From: Solimonas soli DSM 21787
Lineage (GTDB): Bacteria > Pseudomonadota > Gammaproteobacteria > Nevskiales > Nevskiaceae
DNA length: 64,000 bases
Assembly: GCF_000474945.1 (NCBI RefSeq)
Contig: NZ_AXDW01000004.1
Location: 310,001 to 374,000, forward strand
Reading direction: 5' to 3'
The notes below the pieces were generated by a model that did no database searches, had not been told where the DNA came from, and was given only the letters and a program-made list of their open reading frames with translations. Below are positions 17,517 through 25,989 of this stretch, piece by piece. A program made the position numbers and the translations under genes. Every line of letters starts with the position of its first letter. Within the stretch, counting starts at the first letter, position 1.

Positions 17517-18683
17517 TCAGCGCGCGCCGTCGAGATCGCGCGCGAGCTGGCGGTGCAGGTGCGCGCAGGCCAGTTCGCTGCGGCCGTAACGGAAGCTGCC
17601 GTGCGGCCAGGCTTCGGCGTTCTGCTGGATCCAGCGTTCCATCGGCCAGTCTTCCTGCATCGCCGCCTGTTCGAGAATCTCCCAGCTCTTGTGCACGCGC
17701 TTCTCGATGTGCTCGTCGAGAATCTCGCTGCGTACGAGGAAGCGGATCTGCACGGTGCAGCGAGCGGCGCTGTCGAGCGCCGGCCACACCGTCCAGAATT
17801 CCACGTGCTCCGGCGCGCCGATCATCATCGCGTTCGGATACAGCACGAGATTGGAGCCGATGTATTTCGAGCCGCCGTCGAGGGCGCCACCGTCCCGGGC
17901 CATGCTGCGCAGCCTGCTGCGCGCGCCGAAGTGCTTGCCGTGGCGGCCGAAGTCCTTGAAGACGCCGACGTTGGTCTCGATCAGCTTGCCGACGCCGTTC
18001 TGGTGCAGGAAGCGCGGGTGGATGATGTCGATCGCGCCGTCCATCACCAGCTTCCAGTTGATGTCCATCGTGAAGGTCTTGTCGATGACGATCTGCGAAT
18101 CCTGCAGCCGCCATGGCGCGATCTGCGCATCGACGTCGGTGCCGAACCAGTCGGCGAGCGAGCGCCGAGCGTCGTTGGACAGGTCGACATAGATCAGGCC
18201 GTGGCGCTCCTCGGCCCTGAACGGCGTCAGACCCTGCGTGGCGCGCTCGATCGGGCCGAACGAGTTCTCGTACGGCACGTGGCGCAGGCCGCCGCCGTCG
18301 CGCTCGTACGACCAGCCGTGGTAACGGCACATGAAGACACGCTTGTTGCCGGACGTTTCCGGCTCGACGCGACCGCCGCGGTGGCGGCACATGTTGAGGT
18401 AGGCGCGCACGCCGCCGTCGCTCTGCCGCGCGACGATCAGTGGCATGCCGAGCAGCTCGCGCGTCACGAAGTCGCCGGCGTTCGGCAGCTCCGAGCGGTG
18501 CGCCACGAACAGCGGCAGGCGCTTGAGCAGGGCGATCTCCGCCTGCGCGCGCGCCGGGTCGGTGAAATGCGCGACCGGCACGAACAGATCGTCGGCGGCG
18601 AGATCGGTCGTGTCGTGCCGCAGATGATCGACGAGGCGCGCGACGACGTCGGCGTCGACCAAGATATCGAGAGGGGTGCTAAT
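17517..18683 (-). CDS. Rieske [2Fe-2S] ring-hydroxylating oxygenase, alpha-type subunit
   Basis: About 388 residues. The Rieske cluster motifs CRHRGG and CRYHGW lie near residues 98-117 and are followed by a catalytic-type domain. It would use electrons from an unseen reductase to insert oxygen into an aromatic or sterol-like substrate; no beta subunit or reductase is encoded nearby. Start choice: the only in-frame codon with a ribosome site (GGGAG, 8 bases upstream) is ATT at 18683, giving (M)STPLDILVDADVV. The alternative TTG 18662 has no ribosome site and begins VDADVV. It is 16 bp after the ligase stop, so the three genes form an operon. Confidence 0.85.
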   Translation of the reverse strand: MSTPLDILVDADVVARLVDHLRHDTTDLAADDLFVPVAHFTDPARAQAEIALLKRLPLFVAHRSELPNAGDFVTRELLGMPLIVARQSDGGVRAYLNMCRHRGGRVEPETSGNKRVFMCRYHGWSYERDGGGLRHVPYENSFGPIERATQGLTPFRAEERHGLIYVDLSNDARRSLADWFGTDVDAQIAPWRLQDSQIVIDKTFTMDINWKLVMDGAIDIIHPRFLHQNGVGKLIETNVGVFKDFGRHGKHFGARSRLRSMARDGGALDGGSKYIGSNLVLYPNAMMIGAPEHVEFWTVWPALDSAARCTVQIRFLVRSEILDEHIEKRVHKSWEILEQAAMQEDWPMERWIQQNAEAWPHGSFRYGRSELACAHLHRQLARDLDGAR

Positions 18684-18699
18684 GCGGCGACTCCCGGCT

Positions 18700-20211
18700 T
18701 CACGCCGACAGCTGCGCGAACAGCTCGACGAGCTGTGAGCGCGCGATTTTGTTCGACGCCGTCTTCGGCAGCGGCTGCTGGCTGAGACGCAGATGTTTCG
18801 GCGCCTTGTAACTGCCGAGCAGGGCGCGCGCCTGTTCGATCACCGCCACCGGATCGGCGAGGCTCGGGCCGTGCACGATCGCCGCGATTTCCTGGCCCCA
18901 GCGTTCGCTCGGCAGGCCGAGCACCACGCATTCGAGCACGCCGGGAATCTGCGCCATCGCACGCTCGACTTCGGCGGGGTACACGTTGACGCCGCCGGAG
19001 ATCAGCATGTTCTTCTTGCGATCGACGATCGTGAAACAGCCGTTCTCGTCGATGCGAGCGAGATCGCCGGTCTTGTACCACTCGCCGTGAAATGCAGCGC
19101 GCGTCTCCTCGGGCTTGTTCCAGTAGCCGGCCATCAGCTGCGGGCCGCGTGCGAAGACTTCGCCGACCTCGCCGGCGGCGACCGGCCTGCCGTCGCTGTC
19201 GCAGATGCGCAGCTCGATGCCCGGCAGCGCATCACCGCAGGAGGCCGGGAAGCGCGCCGCGACCTCGACGCTCGGCGACGACACGCCGGCGCAGCCTTCG
19301 GTGAAGCCGTACTGCTGGCGGATCGTCACGCCCTTGCTGCGGAACAGCTCGAGCAGCGGTCGCGGCACCGGAGCGCCGCCGGTGTAGGCGCTGCGCAGGT
19401 GCGAGAGATCGGCCTCGGCGAAGTCCGGCGCCTGCGCGATGCGTTCCCACAGCGCCGGCACGCCGCCGAAGAAGGTAATGCGCTCGTCGCGCAGCAGGTG
19501 GTAGGCCCGCATCGGGTCGACCGCCTTCTCGATCCAGGCGGTGCCGCCGCTGACCAGCCATGGCGCGAGGTTCGAGATGACGCCGCCGGTGAACGCGAGC
19601 GGCGCGAGGATCAGCATGCGCTCCTCGCCGCCGCGCAGCGCGAAGTTCATGACCAGGCCCTGCATCGCGCAATCGACGGCGCGATGCGTCAGTGCGGCGC
19701 CCTTGGGTACGCCGGTGGTGCCGGACGTGTAGCAAATCGCCAGGATGTCGTCGTCGGGCAGGACGGTATTCTCGAAGCGCGCCGCGCCGGCGAGGATCGC
19801 CGCGTAGGCCTGCGAGCGTCCGCTTTCGAGATCGAAGATGCGCAGTTCGTCGGCCGGGGCATCGCTGGCGATGCCGAGTTTGGCGATCAGTGCCGGCGTC
19901 GACAGCACGGCGCGGCACGCGGCATCGGCGGCGATCTGTTCGAGCTCGAAGCGACCGAAGATCGCATTGAGCGGCACGAAGATCGCGCCGATACGGATCG
20001 CCGCCAGAAACTGTACGCACCACGGCAGGCTGTTGCCGAGCAGACAGCCGACGCGATCGCCGCGACGCACGCCGATGTCGGCGAGATGCGTGGCGACGGC
20101 GGCCGAAGCGCGGTCGAGTTCGTTCCAGCTCAGGCGCTCCTGATCGCAGACCAGCGCGGTCGCGTCGCCGCGGCGCCTGACCCAGAAATCGAGATAGCGG
20201 GCGAAATGCAT
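18700..20211 (-). CDS. AMP-forming acyl-CoA synthetase/ligase
   Basis: A 503-residue ANL-superfamily enzyme. It has the P-loop CYTSGTTGVPKGAALTH, the QQYGFTEG adenylate motif, the hinge YKTGDLARIDENG, and the C-terminal GGVNVYPAEVE with the catalytic Lys region PLPKTASNKIAR. It activates a carboxylic acid through acyl-AMP to acyl-CoA. ATG 20211 is preceded by a strong GAGGAGG-like ribosome site. It is first in the ligase, Rieske and CoA-transferase operon, 29 bp after the GMC gene. The acid specificity (fatty, aromatic or terpenoid) cannot be told from sequence. Confidence 0.92.
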   Translation of the reverse strand: MHFARYLDFWVRRRGDATALVCDQERLSWNELDRASAAVATHLADIGVRRGDRVGCLLGNSLPWCVQFLAAIRIGAIFVPLNAIFGRFELEQIAADAACRAVLSTPALIAKLGIASDAPADELRIFDLESGRSQAYAAILAGAARFENTVLPDDDILAICYTSGTTGVPKGAALTHRAVDCAMQGLVMNFALRGGEERMLILAPLAFTGGVISNLAPWLVSGGTAWIEKAVDPMRAYHLLRDERITFFGGVPALWERIAQAPDFAEADLSHLRSAYTGGAPVPRPLLELFRSKGVTIRQQYGFTEGCAGVSSPSVEVAARFPASCGDALPGIELRICDSDGRPVAAGEVGEVFARGPQLMAGYWNKPEETRAAFHGEWYKTGDLARIDENGCFTIVDRKKNMLISGGVNVYPAEVERAMAQIPGVLECVVLGLPSERWGQEIAAIVHGPSLADPVAVIEQARALLGSYKAPKHLRLSQQPLPKTASNKIARSQLVELFAQLSA

Positions 20212-20240
20212 GGGTAACTCCTCCTCGTTGCCGCTGCGCT

Positions 20241-21872
20241 TCAGGCGCCGCTGCGCATCAGGTCCGCGGCTTTCTCGGCGATCATGATCGTCGCCGCATT
20301 GGTATTGACGCTGGGGATGGTCGGCATCACCGAGGCATCGACGACGCGCAGCGCTTCGACACCGCGCACGCGCAGCTCCGGCGTGGTGACGGCGTCGGCG
20401 TCGCCGCCCATGCGGCAGGTTCCGACCGGGTGATAGGCCGGCGCCGCCTTGGCGCGGATGTACCGGATCCAGGCCGCGTCGTCGGGCGGCGGCGTTTGCG
20501 GCCGGCGATCGGCGACCACGCGGCGAGCGAGCGACGGCATGCCGAACAGGCGGGCGATGAGCTTCTGTGCCGCGACCATCGTCCGCAGATCACGCTCGTC
20601 GCCGAAGAAGCGGTGCACGATGCGCGGCTGTTGCGCGGCATCGAGTTCGACGCGGCCGCGGCTGTGCGGCTGGCACAGCGTCGCCAGGATCGTCATCGTC
20701 GGCTCTTTGGGCATGGCGGCGCTCGCGGTCGACACGGTATCGGGCTCGATGTCATAGGCCAGCGGCAGGAAGTGCAGCTGCACGTCGGGTTCGGCGAGGT
20801 CGTCGCGCGTACGCGCCAGCGCCATGGCCTGTACCGCCGGCGCGCCGAGCGCGCCGCGCCGGCCGAACGCGAATTCGAGCGCCATGCGCAGGCCGCCGAG
20901 CGCGTTCATCTGCGCGTTCAGGCTCGGCACGTTGATGAACTTGTTCTGGCCGACGCCGGGATGCTCCTGCAGATTGGCCCCGACGCCGCGCAGATCGACG
21001 CGTGTCGCGATGCCGCTGGCTTGCAGAAGCTCGCCGGGGCCCAGGCCGGAGCGCATCAGCAGCGCGGCGCTGCCGATGGTGCCGGCCGAAACGATCACCT
21101 CGCGGCGCGCGCTGACGCGCAATGCCTTGCCGTCGCGCACGACATCGACGCCGACGGCGCGCAGACCGTCGAAGGCGATCGAGCGGACCTCACTGCCGGT
21201 CAGCACGGTGAGGTTGGCGCGCCGGCGCGCCGGGCGCAGAAAGGCTTTTTCGGTGCTGCAACGCCAGCCGTCACGCTGCGTGGCGAGAGTCAGGAACGCG
21301 CCTTCGAGATGGCCGCCGACGCGATCGTCGAGACGGGGCAGGGCGCTCTCGCGGCAGGCGTCGAGAAAATCGGCGCACAGCGGATGTGGCCCGCGCATCG
21401 GCGATACCGTCAGCGGGCCGCCTTGCCGATGTTCCGCGTGCGGCGCGCCGGTCCAGTCTTCGGACTTGAGGAAGTAGCGGTGCACGCCTTCGTAATCCCA
21501 GCCGCGCGCGCCGGCTTCGGCCCAGCGGTCGTAGTCGCGACGCGTGCCGCGGACGTAGACCTGACCGTTGATCGAGCTGCCGCCGCCGAGCAGCTTGCCG
21601 GCCGACCAGACGAAGCGGCGCCCATCGATCGAAGGGTCCGGCGCCTGCGGGTAGCGCCAGTCATATGCAGGATGGCCGACCAGTCGGGCGAAACCGACCG
21701 GCAGCTGCACGAGCGGCGATCTCGCTTCGCCGCCGGCTTCGATCAGGATGACGCGGGTGCCGGCGTCCTCGCTGAGGCGTGCCGCCAGGACCGCGCCGGC
21801 GCTGCCGGCGCCAACGATGACATAGTCGGCGGCCGAACCGTCGGCATGGACAGGGGGGATGCTGCCTTCCAC
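20241..21872 (-). CDS. GMC-family FAD oxidoreductase (choline dehydrogenase-like)
   Basis: A 543-residue flavoprotein that oxidises alcohols. It shows the FAD-binding VIVGAGSAGAVLAARL, the GMC signature LLGGGSSINGQVYVRG, and near the C-terminus HPVGTCRMGG with the catalytic His and NTNAATIMIAEKAA. The start is taken as GTG 21872, placed 9 bases after GAGGAGCG; upstream in-frame ATGs add an Arg-rich stretch outside the family. It is the first gene of the likely operon continuing into the acyl-CoA ligase. An operator-like sequence lies about 75 bp before the start. It likely turns a hydroxylated product, perhaps from the divergent P450, into an aldehyde or acid for CoA activation (inference). 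Confidence 0.9.
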   Translation of the reverse strand: MEGSIPPVHADGSAADYVIVGAGSAGAVLAARLSEDAGTRVILIEAGGEARSPLVQLPVGFARLVGHPAYDWRYPQAPDPSIDGRRFVWSAGKLLGGGSSINGQVYVRGTRRDYDRWAEAGARGWDYEGVHRYFLKSEDWTGAPHAEHRQGGPLTVSPMRGPHPLCADFLDACRESALPRLDDRVGGHLEGAFLTLATQRDGWRCSTEKAFLRPARRRANLTVLTGSEVRSIAFDGLRAVGVDVVRDGKALRVSARREVIVSAGTIGSAALLMRSGLGPGELLQASGIATRVDLRGVGANLQEHPGVGQNKFINVPSLNAQMNALGGLRMALEFAFGRRGALGAPAVQAMALARTRDDLAEPDVQLHFLPLAYDIEPDTVSTASAAMPKEPTMTILATLCQPHSRGRVELDAAQQPRIVHRFFGDERDLRTMVAAQKLIARLFGMPSLARRVVADRRPQTPPPDDAAWIRYIRAKAAPAYHPVGTCRMGGDADAVTTPELRVRGVEALRVVDASVMPTIPSVNTNAATIMIAEKAADLMRSGA

Positions 21873-22156
21873 GTTGTTTCGCTCCTCGGGGCCCGGTCTG
21901 TTGCCGGTTCGCCGCCGACAACCGCGGCGACGATTCATCATCGACGATAAATCTAACGATGTAAAGTAACTGGTTTTCCGCCGGACCATGATCGCTTCCC
22001 GACGGCAACGGAGGGCGGCGGCCTAGACAAGAGCGCGGCAGTGTCGGCCGATGGAGAGACAAATTACCAAAGTTGTAATATGATCTTCTTTACCTAATAT
22101 TATTCAGTCAAGGCCGGCGCGCGCCGCGCGGCCTGGTTACAACCAGAGAGGAATGG
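21873..22156. promoter_or_regulatory. Divergent promoter region, GMC operon / P450
   Basis: 284 bp between two divergent genes, much richer in A and T than its surroundings, particularly 21940-21975 and 22060-22110. It contains the operator-like sequence at 21945-21958 and an imperfect inverted repeat TTACCAAAGTTGTAA at 22064-22078. ATG 22157 is preceded by AGAGAGG. TetR control is likely, since a tetR gene lies next to the P450. Confidence 0.6.
21945..21958. promoter_or_regulatory. Putative TetR operator before the GMC gene
   Basis: CGATAAATCTAACG is an imperfect palindrome (10 of 14 positions symmetric). Read on the minus strand it is CGTTAGATTTATCG, which shares TTAGATTTA(A/T)CG with a site directly before the tetR gene (24109-24120), differing at one base. 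A sequence shared by a target promoter and the regulator's own promoter is what an autoregulated TetR system predicts. Confidence 0.5.
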
Positions 22157-23380
22157 ATGGAGACGACGCTTACGCCCACGATCCCGGAGCATGTGCCGGC
22201 GAATCTGGTCTACGACTTCGATATTTACAACGACGCGCAGATCAAGAAGGACCTGCACGCCTCGTACGCGCGCCTGCATCGCGAAGCGCCGCCGGTGTTC
22301 TACACGCCGGCCAATGGCGGTCACTGGCTGATCACGCGGCACGAACTGATGTCGGAAGTAGTGCGCGATTTCGAAACCTTCTCGGCACGCGAGTCGCAGA
22401 TTCCGCGCGTCGAAAATGCGCCACTGCTGATTCCGCTGAATCTCGATCCGCCGGAGCACACCTGGTATCGCCAGGCCGTCGCACCGTTCTTCGGCCCGCG
22501 TTCGGTCGCGGCACGCGAGGAAGAGCTGCGCGAATTCGCCCGCGAGGTGGTCTCGTCGGTGGCGAAGAAGGGCAGCTGCGATTTCGTGCGCGATGTCGCG
22601 GCGCCGTTCCCAGTCACCGTGTTCATGCGCATCATGGGCTTCCCGACCAACCGCTTCGACGATTTCCGCGAACTGGCTGAGCGTTTTTTCAACGCACGCG
22701 ATCCGCAGGAGATCGGCCTCGTCTCGCAATCCATCATCGGCGAGCTGGTCGCCCTGATCGGAGCGAAGAAGGCGGCCGTCGCCGCCGGTGCCGAGAAGAG
22801 CGATCTGCTTTCGCAGCTGGTCGACGCGCAGATCAATGGCGGCCCGATCCAGATGGACAAGCTGGTCGCGCTCTGCTTCCTGTTGTTCCTCGGCGGACTG
22901 GATACTGTCACCAATGCGCTGAGCTTCGCGATCCGCTATCTCGCAGGCGACAAGCCGCTGCAGTCGCGCCTGCGCGACGATCCCGATGCACTCGTACCGT
23001 TCGTCGAGGAGGCGATCCGCCTCTACGGCGTCGTCAACACGCCGCGCATCGTGACCAAGGACTGCGAGCGCCTCGGCGTCAAGTTCCGCAAGAACGACAT
23101 GGTGCTGTGCCTGCTGCCGATGGCGGGCTGGGATGACATGAAGAATGAAAATCCCGAAAAGTTCGACATCGACCGCAAGATGCGTTCGTACCTGACGTTC
23201 TCGACCGGTCCGCATTTGTGCCTCGGGCACTTTCTCGCGCGCCTCGAGCTGCGCATCCTGTACGCCGAGTGGATCAAGCAGATCGGCGAGTTCTCGCTGG
23301 CCGACGGTTATCAGCCCAGCTATCGCGCCGGCATGGTGATGTCGCTCGATTCGCTGCCGCTGAAGTGGGCGGTGCGCTGA
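22157..23380 (+). CDS. Cytochrome P450
   Basis: A 407-residue soluble bacterial P450. It has the I-helix LFLGGLDTVTN (oxygen-activation motif, Gly in place of the usual Ala), the ExxR motif EEAIR, and heme-binding FSTGPHLCLGHFLARLEL with the ligand Cys near residue 354. The general build recalls CYP101/CYP111-type monooxygenases of terpenoids, but I do not assign a subfamily. No ferredoxin or reductase gene is adjacent, so electrons must come from elsewhere. It is divergent from the GMC dehydrogenase and ends 4 bp before the convergent tetR gene. Hydroxylation followed by alcohol oxidation and CoA ligation would make a coherent pathway. Confidence 0.93.
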   Translation: METTLTPTIPEHVPANLVYDFDIYNDAQIKKDLHASYARLHREAPPVFYTPANGGHWLITRHELMSEVVRDFETFSARESQIPRVENAPLLIPLNLDPPEHTWYRQAVAPFFGPRSVAAREEELREFAREVVSSVAKKGSCDFVRDVAAPFPVTVFMRIMGFPTNRFDDFRELAERFFNARDPQEIGLVSQSIIGELVALIGAKKAAVAAGAEKSDLLSQLVDAQINGGPIQMDKLVALCFLLFLGGLDTVTNALSFAIRYLAGDKPLQSRLRDDPDALVPFVEEAIRLYGVVNTPRIVTKDCERLGVKFRKNDMVLCLLPMAGWDDMKNENPEKFDIDRKMRSYLTFSTGPHLCLGHFLARLELRILYAEWIKQIGEFSLADGYQPSYRAGMVMSLDSLPLKWAVR

Positions 23381-23384
23381 GGGC

Positions 23385-24068
23385 TCAGGCGTGCGCGGCG
23401 CGTTTCTTCGCGGCGGGCTTGCGCTTCGCCGGAGCCTTCCTGGTCGCCGCCGGCTTCGCGGCGACGGGCTCCGGCGCGAGGAAGCCGTCGAGATAACGCC
23501 GGATCGCCGCGACGAAGAGTGCTTCGCCATCGAGATGGCTCGCACGCAGCGCCGCCGCGAGTTGCGGCAGTTCCTTGTGATCGAACGGCGGCATCGGCTC
23601 CACACCACGCGCACGGCAGGCCGCCTCGAACAGCGCCGAGCCGAACGTCAGTTTTTCCAGCCCTTCGACCAGCACCATGCGGTGCTCCATCGGCAGCGGA
23701 CAGATGGTGACCCAGTAATCGTACGAAGCGATCAGCAGGTGGCGCGGGAAGAATTGCAGCAGCAGCGGCGCGGCGTTCGGATGCTGGAGGATCGAGTGCC
23801 GTGTCGCGACACACAGCGCGATCATCGTTTCCTTCCAGTCAGTCGACGGATTACGCGGCGCCTTGGCGTCGAGCAGGATGAGGCGCGCCACTTCGGCCAG
23901 CAGTTCCGCCTTCTGGCGGAAGTGGTAGTAGAGCGAGGGCGCTTTTACGCCAAGGCGGTGCGCGACGAGTTCGAGGCTCAGCGCTTCGAGTCCGCGCACG
24001 TCGATGACGCCCAAGGCCGCGCGTGCGGCACGCTCGCGTGAGATCAACGGTTTTGCCGGCCGGCCCAC
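23385..24068 (-). CDS. TetR-family repressor with Lys/Ala-rich tail
   Basis: A 227-residue regulator. Residues about 8-55 form a TetR helix-turn-helix (LSLELVAHRLGVKAPSLYYHF), then a helical ligand-binding domain. The last 25 residues are Lys/Ala/Pro-rich, like a histone H1 or AlgP tail, and may add non-specific DNA binding. The start is GTG 24068. The promoter region carries TTAGATTTAACG, nearly the same as a site before the GMC gene, so it probably represses itself and the catabolic genes until an inducer binds. The inducer is unknown. Confidence 0.9.
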   Translation of the reverse strand: MGRPAKPLISRERAARAALGVIDVRGLEALSLELVAHRLGVKAPSLYYHFRQKAELLAEVARLILLDAKAPRNPSTDWKETMIALCVATRHSILQHPNAAPLLLQFFPRHLLIASYDYWVTICPLPMEHRMVLVEGLEKLTFGSALFEAACRARGVEPMPPFDHKELPQLAAALRASHLDGEALFVAAIRRYLDGFLAPEPVAAKPAATRKAPAKRKPAAKKRAAHA

Positions 24069-24108
24069 AGTGTCTTCTGCTCCAGGTAGGGAACGCCAGC
24101 TATGTGGC

Positions 24109-24120
24109 TTAGATTTAACG
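24109..24120. promoter_or_regulatory. Putative TetR operator before tetR
   Basis: TTAGATTTAACG lies 41-52 bp upstream of the tetR start and matches 11 of 12 bases of the site before the GMC gene in the other orientation. It is AT-rich in a GC-rich surround, consistent with overlap of the tetR promoter. Confidence 0.5.
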
Positions 24121-24488
24121 AGATTCTGCGTTATTGAACGGTGCTGTCAAGTTGCGGCAGTGCGACCGCAAGTATCGAAGAGAAGAACTTCGGCGTCGGC
24201 ATTTCGTGCTGATGCAGCAGGGCAAGGCGTCGCAGCACGCGAAGGGAAAATCGGCGAAAGCCGCCGCGCTCGAAGCCCCGCAAGCGCCGGCGCGGAGCGT
24301 TGCGACAACAGACGCATCATCATCGGCGTCGGGCCCCGCGTCGACCGACAATGGCCTCGCGCCGGACGCGGCATCGTCCGCGGCGCCGGAAGCGCAGGTC
24401 GCGGCGGCAGCCGAGGATGCATGGGGCGGAAGCAGCCAATGCGACACGGCGCCCGTGTGCTGTCGGCGGCGAGCGTCTTTGCCAGGTC
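24121..24488. other. Region without a supportable gene
   Basis: Between the tetR promoter and the decayed outer-membrane-factor fragment I see only Ala/Ser/Arg-rich open frames on both strands, of low complexity and with no family resemblance. No convincing hairpin or RNA gene was found. It may be remnant DNA of the same decayed locus. Confidence 0.5.
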
Positions 24489-24655
24489 TCAGTCGCTGTC
24501 GAGTGCGCGGTACGCCGCGGCCACCGCGCGATCAGCGGTTCCGTCTGCGCGATGGCAAGCGCATCGGCGGCGCGCAGCAGGCTCTCGTCGGCCCGCAGCA
24601 CCTCGACAAGACGGACCGTGCCGCGTTCGCAGGCAGCAGCTGAGGCGCCATGATC
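24489..24655 (-). pseudogene. 3' remnant of an outer-membrane efflux factor gene
   Basis: Minus-strand translation gives AACERGTVRLVEVLRADESL then LLRAADALAIAQTE, which matches the end of NodT/OprM-type outer membrane factors (GxVDLxxVLxAQRxLLxAxDALAxAQ). The expected final strand, RAVAAAYRALDSD then stop at 24489-24491, is present but in another frame, so at least one frameshift separates the parts. Nothing upstream belongs to the same gene. It is about 55 residues of a normally 450-500 residue protein, evidence of an earlier efflux locus here. Confidence 0.55.
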
Positions 24656-24777
24656 GATGCATAATGTATATTATGTAAAGTCATGGGAAAGCCACGTCAT
24701 CAGATCGGCACCACCCGTTCGCCGCAGAGTCCGTCGGCGAGCTTCACGCCGGCGCAGCCCCTTGCCGCCATCGCGCG

Positions 24778-25227
24778 CTATTTCGGATCGATGCCGAAGT
24801 AGGCGTACGCCGAGGCGACCGCGAGCCCCAGCCATGCCTGCCCGAGATTGGTGATCGGCGGCAGTTCCTTGGGATGGTAGAGGCCGACGAAGAACGCCGA
24901 GAGGCCGGCCACGACCCAGGCGACGATGTAGATTGCCGACACCCATTTGAGCAGCGTCTTGGAGCGGTCGGTGGCGCCGGCGGCGAGCGCCCGGGCGGCC
25001 GGCGCTTCGCCCGGCTTGGTCGCGGCGAGTTCGGCGATCACGAGCGCGGAAACCAGACCGCCGACAACCGCCAGGGCCTGCGCCATGCCGTCGTTGAAGT
25101 AGCCGACCGGGTACTTCGTGCAGCCGGCGGTGGCCATGCAGTCGGCGACGAGATAGCCGACGCGGATCAGGTGCAGATAGATGCCCAGCAGGATCGTGGC
25201 GATCAGGCCACCGAATATCGCTTTCAT
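24778..25227 (-). CDS. Small inner-membrane protein, unknown
   Basis: 149 residues with about four hydrophobic segments: AIFGGLIATILLGIYLHLI near the N-terminus, ALAVVGGLVSALVIAELA, IYIVAWVVAGLSAFFVGLY and AWLGLAVASAYAYFGI. Two Cys lie in the first loop (ADCMATAGC), which would be outside if the N-terminus is inside. I recognise no family. It is the last gene of a four-gene minus-strand group after the NlpC/P60-like hydrolase, so it may help deliver or protect against that enzyme (guess). Confidence 0.75.
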   Translation of the reverse strand: MKAIFGGLIATILLGIYLHLIRVGYLVADCMATAGCTKYPVGYFNDGMAQALAVVGGLVSALVIAELAATKPGEAPAARALAAGATDRSKTLLKWVSAIYIVAWVVAGLSAFFVGLYHPKELPPITNLGQAWLGLAVASAYAYFGIDPK

Positions 25228-25285
25228 GCGCTGTACCTCGTTGATGAGTCTGGATCGGACGGCCGGCGGCTCGCGGTGGCGAGCC

Positions 25286-25978
25286 TTACAGGCCGAGTGC
25301 CTTGAAGGTGTTCTTTCCCGCCTCGCCGTCGGCGACCAGACGCCGGGCGATCTGGAACGCGCGCACGGCCTCGGCGGTATGCGGCCCGTACTCGCCGTCG
25401 ATGTCGCCGGGCGAGAAGCCGGCTGCCTTCAGGGCGCGCTGCACGTCTTTCACCAGGGTTCCCTTCATGGTCGGCCTGGTGACGCGCAGCACCAGCCCCG
25501 GCCGCGTGACCGGTGCGATCGTGCCGACCCGATAGTCGATGTCCGGAACGAGCAGCCCGGTGTCCCAGCGGCGCCCGGCGATTTTCAGGTTCGTGACACC
25601 CAGCCTGGAGGACGCCGCTTCGATGGTTCCGCCCTCGCCGTCGCTGAACACGATATGGCCGATCAGGTCCGCCGACGGCGAGCGCAGCAGCAAGGCGCCG
25701 GGCGTCGCCGCCGCTTCGTCGATGGAAATCTTCGTCAGCAGGCGCCGGCTGTCGCGATCCCAATAGCCGGTGTAGGCATCGGCGATCGCCGGATTGCCGC
25801 CGTTGTCGTCGCAGCCGTAGAGCTTGCCGGCCACCTGATAGACCGTCCACGAAATGAACTCGGCACAATCCCAGGGACCCGTCCAGCTCGCGTTGTCCTT
25901 CGGCACCCGCACGCCGAGCACATATTTTTCGCTGACGTGCTTCTGGGCCGCCTTCACGAAGTCATTACCGGTCGTCAT
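25286..25978 (-). CDS. NlpC/P60-like hydrolase with peptidoglycan-binding domain
   Basis: A 230-residue protein. The N-terminal half resembles a CHAP/NlpC-P60 cysteine peptidase: the likely nucleophile Cys lies in WDCAEFISW near residue 37 and the His in LIGHIVFSDG. The C-terminal 70 residues are a PG_binding_1 domain (VKDVQRALKAAGFSPGDIDGEYGPHTAEAV). Together they suggest cleavage of peptidoglycan peptides. No signal peptide is visible, so it may be exported by a special route or act as an effector or endolysin. ATG 25978 has a strong AAGGAGG site. It follows the 108-residue protein gene by 11 bp. Confidence 0.8.
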   Translation of the reverse strand: MTTGNDFVKAAQKHVSEKYVLGVRVPKDNASWTGPWDCAEFISWTVYQVAGKLYGCDDNGGNPAIADAYTGYWDRDSRRLLTKISIDEAAATPGALLLRSPSADLIGHIVFSDGEGGTIEAASSRLGVTNLKIAGRRWDTGLLVPDIDYRVGTIAPVTRPGLVLRVTRPTMKGTLVKDVQRALKAAGFSPGDIDGEYGPHTAEAVRAFQIARRLVADGEAGKNTFKALGL

Positions 25979-25989
25979 GCGAATCCTCC

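Noticed and set aside
22064-22078. TTACCAAAGTTGTAA before the P450 as a separate regulator site
   Set aside because: Symmetry is weak and no second copy was found, so it is mentioned only within the promoter region.
24134-24643. Possible 169-residue gene after tetR
   Set aside because: Ala/Ser/Arg-rich, no homology, and it runs antisense through the outer-membrane-factor remnant.
24661-24680. AT-rich near-palindrome ATAATGTATATTAT as a third TetR operator
   Set aside because: It does not share the TTAGATTTA core; only a 9-base ATGTAAAGT match to the GMC promoter region, too weak to call.
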